The notes under the pieces are model-generated. The model saw only the letters and a program-made list of their open reading frames with translations, made no database searches and was not told the DNA's origin. From contig NZ_CP109009.1 of assembly GCF_036226685.1 (NCBI RefSeq), positions 1,178,001 to 1,242,000 on the forward strand: a stretch of DNA of 64,000 nt, in the 5' to 3' direction. The stretch's first letter is position 1, and every line of letters starts with the position of its first letter. The translations under genes were made by a program, and so were the position numbers. Source of the DNA: Streptomyces sp. NBC_00690 (GTDB lineage: Bacteria > Actinomycetota > Actinomycetes > Streptomycetales > Streptomycetaceae). This document shows positions 16,638 to 22,240 of this stretch, piece after piece.

Positions 16638-17303
16638 CCGTCGCCTCCCCGAACCGTCTTCCGCCGTGGACCCCACCCGTGGTGCCGCTCGATCGAGCTG
16701 AGCACGGCCCGACCGTCCCCACCGGCCGGGCCACCCCGACACCAGCACAGACGCATCCCACGCAGGAACCGCTCCGCCCCCGGGGGTGCCTCATCGGCGC
16801 GTGGCCGCGGAGCCGGTGTTCCGTCCAGGGTCCGTCGGCGGGCCCGTCACCGCATGAGTACGCAAGGACGTTCGACCTGAGTACGTCGCCCGATGTCCAG
16901 CAGGCGGGGCCGCTGTCGAATGGGGACCATGGTTCCCAACGCCCCGCGACACCCCCGCGTCGAACACGTCACCACGGCCGGCACCGCCCTGGCCTCGGCA
17001 CTCTTGCCGCTGCTGGTCGGCGTTCTGTTGGCGAAGGTGGTCGCGGGTGACCCCATGACCTCGGTGAACGCGTTGGTGACCAGCGGCAGTCAGCGGGTGC
17101 GCCACTCCCCCGCTGCATGGCGGGGTTGCGGCAGAAGAGCGCTGCGACGGTGCAAGTCTCCGCTGCACACACCGGGCAACCGCTGACGATCCGGCGCTTC
17201 CTCGTCCGAGTACCGGAGGGCTACCGCACGACGGAACCACCGTGGTTGCCCCTTCGGTGGGCCGACCACGGATTCTCGCCTGTCCGTCACTGAGCCGGTG
17301 GCC
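16638..17303. other. Region without a confident gene
   Basis: 666 bp between the small membrane protein and the Clp_N gene. The only protein-like stretch is on the + strand at 16929-17186 (listed separately, low confidence). The rest shows overlapping Arg/Pro-rich frames typical of non-coding GC-rich DNA. Confidence 0.4.
16929..17186 (+). CDS. Possible small membrane protein (doubtful)
   Basis: 85-codon frame from an ATG at 16929 preceded closely by GGGGA. Residues about 17-40 form one hydrophobic helix (TALASALLPLLVGVLLAKVV), but the C-terminal half (from about residue 50) is Arg/Cys/Trp-rich and looks non-coding. It may be a real short protein, a decayed gene with a frameshift near 17090, or chance. 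No family recognised. Confidence 0.22.
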   Translation: MVPNAPRHPRVEHVTTAGTALASALLPLLVGVLLAKVVAGDPMTSVNALVTSGSQRVRHSPAAWRGCGRRALRRCKSPLHTPGNR

Positions 17304-17756
17304 TCATCGCAGACGGTCGCGAACCTCCGCACGGTCGATGTGCAGCGCCGCCACCAACTCCGCAGCGGGATCGGGGGGTTCGCAGGACAGGATCGCCAGC
17401 AGCAGATGTTCCGCCTCGATACGACGGCTACCGGCCTTCCTCGCCTCGATGACCGTGCGTTTGACGACCGTACGCGCACCAGAGGTGAACGGAGTGCGCT
17501 TGCGCGAGGCCGGGATCGCAACCCTTTCGACGTCTCGGGCGTCGATGCCGACCACGGCGAGCGCGGCCAGGTCCAGGGCTCCCAGGGTCGCACGAGCGGT
17601 TGCCAGGTCGACCCCGACCGCTCGGGCCGCGCCTTCGGCGGGCAGGACCCCGAGGAAGAGGTGCTCGGTGCCGAGTCGGCGATCGCCGCGCATCCGAGCT
17701 TCCTCATGCGCGGCGCTGACGGCGGCCCGGGCCTCCTGAGAGAACTGTTCGAACAT
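17304..17756 (-). CDS. Stand-alone Clp N-terminal domain protein
   Basis: 150-residue protein made of the two-repeat Clp_N domain found at the front of ClpA/ClpC, without any AAA+ ATPase. Repeat 1 starts FEQFSQEARAAVSAAHEEAR with LGTEHLFLGVL; repeat 2 starts FTSGARTVVKRTVIEARKAG with IEAEHLLLAIL. In ClpC this domain recognises substrates and adaptors. The ATG at 17756 is only 4 bp beyond the stop of the upstream small HTH gene, whose last codons carry the GGAAGG ribosome site, so the two are translationally coupled. The same two modules are fused in one protein at 57861-58586. Likely role: sensor or antagonist partner of the HTH protein; inferred. Confidence 0.85.
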   Translation of the reverse strand: MFEQFSQEARAAVSAAHEEARMRGDRRLGTEHLFLGVLPAEGAARAVGVDLATARATLGALDLAALAVVGIDARDVERVAIPASRKRTPFTSGARTVVKRTVIEARKAGSRRIEAEHLLLAILSCEPPDPAAELVAALHIDRAEVRDRLR

Positions 17757-17760
17757 CGGC

Positions 17761-17964
17761 TCACCTTCCGTACTTGGAGTGAACGGACTGGCGGGACACG
17801 CCCAGGGCGTCCCCGATCTGTTCCCAGGACCATCCCTGCTGTCTTGCGCGCGTCACTGCCGCGGCCTCGACCTGCTCGGCCAGGCGGTGCAGCGCGCCCA
17901 CGGCACGCAGTCCGACTGCGGGGTCGTGTGATCCCAGGGTGTGTGCGAGCTCCTCTTGTTCCAC
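17761..17964 (-). CDS. Small helix-turn-helix protein paired with Clp_N
   Basis: 67 residues. N-terminal helices (LGSHDPAVGLRAVGALHRLAE) lead to a C-terminal HTH: ARQQGWSWEQIGDALGVSRQ then SVHSKYGR. The form GWSWEQIGDALGVSRQSV matches the HTH in the fused homologue at 57861-58586 (ASWTEIGKSMGVTRQAAQKR). Starts at a GTG at 17964, only 4 bp from the first arm of a large double palindrome (17969-18011), with no clear ribosome binding site, so the transcript may be leaderless or the site may lie in the operator. First gene of a two-gene unit with the Clp_N protein. Probable autoregulator. Confidence 0.8.
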   Translation of the reverse strand: MEQEELAHTLGSHDPAVGLRAVGALHRLAEQVEAAAVTRARQQGWSWEQIGDALGVSRQSVHSKYGR

Positions 17965-17968
17965 AGCC

Positions 17969-18011
17969 GTCAGTCTGGATTGACAGCCCTACCTTGTCAA
18001 TCCAGACTGAC
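17969..18011. promoter_or_regulatory. Double palindromic operator of the HTH/Clp_N unit
   Basis: A 17-bp arm (17969-17985) is the exact reverse complement of 17995-18011, spacer 9 bp. Each arm is itself a near-palindrome of the form GTCA-N8-TGAC (17969-17984 and 17996-18011), so two dimer sites lie 27 bp apart centre to centre. The left site ends 4 bp before the GTG of the HTH gene. Compare the pair of GTCA-N9-TGAC sites at 58589-58633 in front of the fused homologue. Confidence 0.7.
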
Positions 18012-18097
18012 AGATCTCTCGATACGGGGCGTCCACGCGGTTCGAGACGCGCGTACCCTTATGGGGTCGGACCGTGGAGCGCCTTACTCTCCGACCT

Positions 18098-18781
18098 TCA
18101 ACTTGCCCTGGACAGTGCCCGGTTGGCCATCCAGTTAGTCAGCGGACGATCGTCGAGCGCGGACACCCAGTGGTCCACCATCGCGAGGCTCTCACGGTCA
18201 GGGAGGGGGCCGACCCCCAGGACTCTCAACCCGGCACGTACGGCCGATCTGATCCCGCACAGGGAGTCCTCCACCGCCAGCGAGTCGGAGGGCTCGGCCT
18301 GGCAAGCCGCGACGGCGTTGAGGTAGACATCGGGGAACGGCTTGGGTCGCAGACGCTCCTCGGGTACGACCACGTGTGAGAAGTGGCGCAGCAGACCGGC
18401 CGCCTCCAAGCCGTCCTGCACCACATCGCGGGGGCAGTTGCTGGCAACAGCGAGCGGTGCGAACTCGGCTGCGCGGGCAACCAGTTCCGCGGCCCCCGGA
18501 GTGGTGGCGGGAGCCTCGGCGACCAGCGCCCGAAAGGTGTCGAGGAGCTGCTCCGTCACCTCCTCGGTGAGGTCGGGGCGGTGGATCTCGGCAGCCATGA
18601 GCTGGCCGCATTCGACGTAGTGGACACCCTTGGTCAGCTCGGCGAACTCATCGCTGACAACGATGTCAAACTGTTGGAGGACTTGATCCCGCGCCAGTTG
18701 CCAGTGGCGCTCACTGTCCATGAGCGTGCCGTCGCAGTCGAACACGATGGCCGCGGGTGTCCACGGAAAGATTTCCGACAT
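18098..18781 (-). CDS. HAD family phosphatase (phosphoglucomutase-like subfamily)
   Basis: 227-residue haloacid-dehalogenase-type hydrolase. Motif I IVFDCDGTLMDSE (nucleophile Asp and acid Asp), motif II AVASNCPRDVV, the motif III lysine in RLRPKPFPDVYLNA and motif IV LAVEDSLCGIRSAVRAG are all present. The cap lies between motif I and II, as in the IA subfamily (beta-phosphoglucomutase, phosphoglycolate phosphatase). Substrate not predictable. ATG at 18781 follows GGAAGAGG. The gene is leftward and 133 bp upstream of the HTH/Clp_N unit, but the double palindrome between them argues for separate transcription. Confidence 0.87.
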   Translation of the reverse strand: MSEIFPWTPAAIVFDCDGTLMDSERHWQLARDQVLQQFDIVVSDEFAELTKGVHYVECGQLMAAEIHRPDLTEEVTEQLLDTFRALVAEAPATTPGAAELVARAAEFAPLAVASNCPRDVVQDGLEAAGLLRHFSHVVVPEERLRPKPFPDVYLNAVAACQAEPSDSLAVEDSLCGIRSAVRAGLRVLGVGPLPDRESLAMVDHWVSALDDRPLTNWMANRALSRAS

Positions 18782-19235
18782 GCATTTTCCTCTTCCTTGC
18801 GGGGGCAGGCACGACAATTCCAGAAGTGAAACGTCGCCCGGGGGTCTGCAAGCAGACAGAAGAATGCTTGAGTCGCAGGATGCGTAACGCATGACCCTGG
18901 CGCCGAGATGCTCCGCTTGGGTAGGCATCTGACTCAATGAGAGCGGCGCGGGTGGTGAGTACAGCTAACTTCCAGTCAAGTTAATTGCATTGGCGGGCAG
19001 CGTCAATATCGCCAGGGTTAACCGTATTAGATGCTCTATGTGCGGCTGGGCAGAATCTCAGCGACACCAACCGCATCGAGGCGTGCGGGAACGAGTCCCT
19101 TGAGCTGCCCCCGACCACGGGAGAACACGTCGCCACTCCACCGGGCGACCGTGCAGGGAATGACTGCCACCCACGTTGACTCCGCCATCGGGGAGTGGCG
19201 ATTCAGGAGAACCACGAGCCGGATATTGTGCTGCC
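18782..19235. other. Divergent intergenic region, partly AT-rich
   Basis: 454 bp between the HAD gene and the unknown gene at 19236. The centre (about 18955-19035) is clearly richer in A/T than the surroundings and includes a GGTTAACC palindrome near 19017; promoters of both genes probably lie here. No RNA gene or reliable ORF seen. Confidence 0.4.
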
Positions 19236-20084
19236 ATGGCGTCGGGTATATCGAGACACGTTCCCCAAGGCGACGAGTTGCTGCTCCTCATGCGCTGCAC
19301 GGGCTACCGCTTCAATCGCAACGGCATCGCGACCGGATCTGCTCTGCCCCCGAGCGAGGACGATCGGGCACAGGCGCATCAATTCGGCTGGACCATCGCA
19401 GCGAAGGAGGAGTGGACGGCCGGTGCAATCGTTGATCGCGCGGTTCGGGCAGCACAGGTGCTGCATCCCGACGCAGTGCTCTCGGCCTTCGTCGCCGGTA
19501 TCGGTGGAAGTTCACCGCGCGGCAGACAGATCCTGATCTCGTACGCGTGGGCTCGCCATCTCGCCGGGGCACCGATCGAGAAGGGCACCGTCCCCGACTG
19601 CGGACTCGACGAGATCGAGCAGATCGATGTCACCGAGACACTGGTGCGCATCGCCTGCGGATGGTCCTGGAACGAAGTCCCGGTGCACTTCCTCCCCGAT
19701 CTGGAGGCCGCAGCGACCCATGGGCTGCCTGAGGCGACCGACAGGGACGTCGACGTGTTGCGCGCGCTGCTCGCGCTCGTGGCGGAACAGCCGCAGGGCA
19801 CGACGCCGGGGCAGTTGGAGAAGGCCGTCGCCAGGGCCGGTCTGCTGGTGCGCACGGACAAGTACCGGCGCTACGGCGTGCTGATCGGGTTGGCAGAACT
19901 CGGGGTGCTGACCAACCCGCTGCTCCCGCCCTCCTTCGACCGGTTCGTGTCGCGAGCCGAGGTGCATGACGCCCATCGCCGGCTGCGCGGTGCTCCGCGC
20001 TCGGACATCACTCTTCCGCTCGCCGCCTGGCGTGGCGGTCTCGATCTCGCGCGTGCGGCCTGGTTGACCGATGCCTGCCGCTGA
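19236..20084 (+). CDS. Conserved-looking protein of unknown function
   Basis: 282 residues from an ATG at 19236 (MASGISRHVPQ); the frame is open upstream to a TTG at 19176. I recognise no family. Visible features: a first domain to about residue 120 with YRFNRNGIATG, and VLSAFVAGIGGSSPRGRQIL; a Trp/Cys-containing segment RIACGWSWNEVPVHFLPDLE; and a C-terminal helical part with a winged-helix-like look (TPGQLEKAVARAGLLVRTDKY, then IGLAELGVLTNPLLPPSF). No signal peptide or membrane segment, so probably cytosolic. Codon pattern is normal for the window. Convergent with the secreted toroid protein at 20269. Confidence 0.65.
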   Translation: MASGISRHVPQGDELLLLMRCTGYRFNRNGIATGSALPPSEDDRAQAHQFGWTIAAKEEWTAGAIVDRAVRAAQVLHPDAVLSAFVAGIGGSSPRGRQILISYAWARHLAGAPIEKGTVPDCGLDEIEQIDVTETLVRIACGWSWNEVPVHFLPDLEAAATHGLPEATDRDVDVLRALLALVAEQPQGTTPGQLEKAVARAGLLVRTDKYRRYGVLIGLAELGVLTNPLLPPSFDRFVSRAEVHDAHRRLRGAPRSDITLPLAAWRGGLDLARAAWLTDACR

Positions 20085-20233
20085 CCGCCACGGCACCCGG
20101 GCTGCCGATGACCGACGGACCGCATCGGTCACGCACGGGCCATGCCTGTCTCCCAACGGTCCGGAACCCGAAGGCTGACATCACCGCGGAGCGTCCGGGT
20201 CCGCCGCCCCCTGTCTCTCATAAGTAGGCGGAG

Positions 20234-20264
20234 GGCCGGGCGAGCGGGCGCCGCTCGCCCGGCC
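20234..20264. terminator. Terminator after the secreted toroid-DUF4430 gene
   Basis: Perfect 14-bp stem (20234-20247 with 20251-20264) with a 3-base loop, 5 bp beyond the stop of the leftward gene and between convergent genes. Confidence 0.75.
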
Positions 20265-20268
20265 GGGA

Positions 20269-21681
20269 TCAGACTCCCCAGCGCAGGGCGATGGTGTCCC
20301 CGATGTTGACCGCCTTGCCCCGGGTGGCAGAGGCGAAGGCGGAGCCATCGACGCTGACCTTCCAGGTGTTGGATCCGCTGTTGGACTTGCCGTTGATCTC
20401 GGTGATGGTGCCGGAGCCCGACGCCGGTGTCACGGAGGTCACGCAACCGGCCGGCGTGGCGGCCGAGGCCGCCGCGTTCAGCACGTCTGAGAGCGTGCTC
20501 GTACCTGCGGTGGGGGTGAAGGCGACCGAACAGACCTTGAGACCGCCTGCGCCGTCGTCCACGCTGAGGGCGAGTTCGGTGGCGGTGCCGGGGGTGAAGG
20601 CGCTCTCGGCGACCCACTTCGGCGCGCCGGGAGTGACGGGGGTGGGCGGAGCGGTGGTGAAGCCGCCGCCCGCGACGGCCCGGAGTGCGTCGATGGAGGC
20701 GTAGGCGGAGGGCGCGGTGTCGCTGGGCTTGTACTTGAAACCGCCGGCCGGGTTGTACTGCTGGGCGATGAGGAAGTCGATGGGGGTCTTGCCCATGGAG
20801 GTGAGGAAGTCGCCCGTCTGGGCGTTGATGCCACAGGCGTTGAGTCCGGCGACCGCCCATCCGTTGGAGTTGGTGTTGATCCCGTACATCGCGTTGAACG
20901 CGCCGGTCGCGGGGACCAGTTTGTTCTTGAGGAAGGTTCTGGCCTGGACGATGTCGGTGTCCGTGTTCGGGACTCCGGACGCACACAGGGCCGCCATCGA
21001 GGCGCCGGTCATATCGACATCACTGGCGGCGCTGAGACGGGTGGGGTTGCCCTCGGCCTTCTGGTAGTCCCAACCGCCGTCGTTGTGTTGGTTGGCCCGG
21101 ATGCGGGTGGTCACCTTGTCCAGGAGTGCTTGGGGCACGCGCTGAGTACCCGTCTGGGTCTTTGCACCGGCGAGCGCGAGCGCGGCGAAGACGGTGCCGT
21201 TGTAGTTGGCCGAGGGTCCGAAGTAGCCGGCTTCGGCGGTTTGCCAGTAGCCGTAGACATCGGCGATCAGATTGCGGGAGGCGGACACCCGGGCGGGGTC
21301 GATGCCCGCCGCGTAGGCGTTCAGCGTGCCCCGCTCGTAGTCGGTGACGACGGGTGAGGCCGCGGGCCAACCAGCGGTCGCCAGCAGGTTCCGATAGACG
21401 GTTCGGGCGTTCTTCGTCACATCGCCACCGGGTGTCACGTCCACGACCGCCGTACCGGCCGCGGCGAAGGCGCTGAACGCCCACTCGTTGGAGAGCCCGG
21501 AGCCCGCGTACGAACCGTCCGCCGCCTGGAGGGACTTGAGGTAGGCGACGCCGTTGGTCTTGGAGGTGGCGATCTGGGCCGGTGTGGAGGTCGCTGCCGC
21601 AAGCGGCACGGTCAGGGCGATGAGCCCGATGGCTACGGGCACCGCCAAGGCGAGGCGGCGGGAGGTCGAGGGACGGTGCAT
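20269..21681 (-). CDS. Secreted intrinsic-factor-like protein (alpha/alpha toroid + DUF4430)
   Basis: 470 residues. A signal peptide (about 1-31, ending VPLAAATS) is followed by prenyltransferase/terpene-cyclase-like helical-hairpin repeats (about 35-330), seen as NGVAYLKSLQAADGSYAG, LNAYAAGIDPARVSASRN and ANQHNDGGWDYQKAEGNP. The last ~120 residues match DUF4430, the beta domain of transcobalamin and intrinsic factor: STLSDVLNAAASAATPAGC, ITEINGKSNSGSNTWKVSVD, and GDTIALRWGV at the very end. This alpha-toroid plus beta order is that of animal B12 carriers. No membrane or sortase anchor, so it should be released. A cobalamin riboswitch lies upstream on the same strand (21800-21900), and a small hairpin covers the AGGAG site. 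Likely role: extracellular cobalamin (or cobinamide) binding, delivering to the ECF system encoded divergently. Binding is inferred from architecture and riboswitch. Confidence 0.82.
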   Translation of the reverse strand: MHRPSTSRRLALAVPVAIGLIALTVPLAAATSTPAQIATSKTNGVAYLKSLQAADGSYAGSGLSNEWAFSAFAAAGTAVVDVTPGGDVTKNARTVYRNLLATAGWPAASPVVTDYERGTLNAYAAGIDPARVSASRNLIADVYGYWQTAEAGYFGPSANYNGTVFAALALAGAKTQTGTQRVPQALLDKVTTRIRANQHNDGGWDYQKAEGNPTRLSAASDVDMTGASMAALCASGVPNTDTDIVQARTFLKNKLVPATGAFNAMYGINTNSNGWAVAGLNACGINAQTGDFLTSMGKTPIDFLIAQQYNPAGGFKYKPSDTAPSAYASIDALRAVAGGGFTTAPPTPVTPGAPKWVAESAFTPGTATELALSVDDGAGGLKVCSVAFTPTAGTSTLSDVLNAAASAATPAGCVTSVTPASGSGTITEINGKSNSGSNTWKVSVDGSAFASATRGKAVNIGDTIALRWGV

Positions 21682-21687
21682 GGCCTG

Positions 21688-21703
21688 CTCCTGTGGTGAC
21701 AGG
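21688..21703 (-). promoter_or_regulatory. RBS-covering hairpin of the toroid-DUF4430 gene
   Basis: On the minus strand CCTGT-CACC-ACAGG (21690-21703) pairs so that part of the AGGAG ribosome site (21688-21692), 7 bases before the ATG, is in the stem. This fits a translation-controlling expression platform of the riboswitch at 21800-21900. Confidence 0.5.
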
Positions 21704-21799
21704 GACGCCGACGCCGGGCGCGCAGGGCCGCGGGAAAACTGGTGCGGCCGGGGCGAGTTCGGGCCGTCGTCCAATCGCGTGGTACGGCTTCGAGCGCTG

Positions 21800-21900
21800 C
21801 TGCACCGCATGGGCATTCGGGCTCGGAACGGTCCTTGCCGTCCCACACCGCTGCGCGTCAGCTCCGGATTCACACCGGATTCCCCCATGTGGCAGCCCTG
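21800..21900 (-). promoter_or_regulatory. Cobalamin riboswitch (minus strand)
   Basis: Read on the minus strand, the region shows GGGGGAATCCGGTGTGAATC, then CCGGAGCTGACGCGCAGCGG, and downstream the B12-box-like GAGCCCGAATGCCC (about 21811-21825). Order, spacing and conserved bases are those of the adenosylcobalamin aptamer. It lies about 120 nt before the start of the secreted toroid-DUF4430 gene, which should be repressed when cobalamin is plentiful. Boundaries are approximate. Confidence 0.85.
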
Positions 21901-22019
21901 GACGCTACCCGAGCGGTGGCGAGTGCACCAGATCGGCCACGACGGTGGCCGGGAATCACCCGGTGGCGATTCAGGTCACCTTGACGCTGTCTTTATCTGC
22001 ATGTTCCAATCCGCCTGAT

Positions 22020-22115
22020 ACGCACTGCACTTCAGGGAAAGCCGGTCGAAATCCGGCACTGACCCGCAACCGTAGGCCCGGCCGGAGCCGGGCGAGTCGG
22101 AATGCCTGGAGCAAC
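22020..22115 (+). promoter_or_regulatory. Cobalamin riboswitch (plus strand)
   Basis: Classic aptamer core on the plus strand: CAGGGAAAGCCGGTCGAAAT, CCGGCACTGACCCGCAACCG, then the B12 box GAGTCGGAATGCCTG at about 22094-22108. It precedes the five-gene operon of two surface proteins and an ECF transporter by about 125 nt. The outer P1 arm may start further upstream (from about 21960). High-cobalamin repression of the operon is expected from known members of the class. Confidence 0.92.
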
Positions 22116-22202
22116 AGTTTTTCAGCGAGAAGCGCCGTCGCGGACTACGGCGTGGTCGACAGGCGCTTCCCACCTGCGATGACTTCGGGGAGCGGCCCCT
22201 CA

Positions 22203-22240
22203 ACCACGGCCGTCGCACGGCTGATGTGAGGAGCCGTGGT
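22203..22240 (+). promoter_or_regulatory. Start-codon-covering hairpin (riboswitch expression platform)
   Basis: ACCACGGC (22203-22210) pairs exactly with GCCGTGGT (22233-22240). The right arm contains the GTG start codons at 22236/22239 and the loop contains the GAGGAG site (22228-22233), so folding would block initiation. A second 8-bp stem (22129-22136 with 22162-22169) lies between it and the aptamer and may switch the pairing. Confidence 0.6.
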
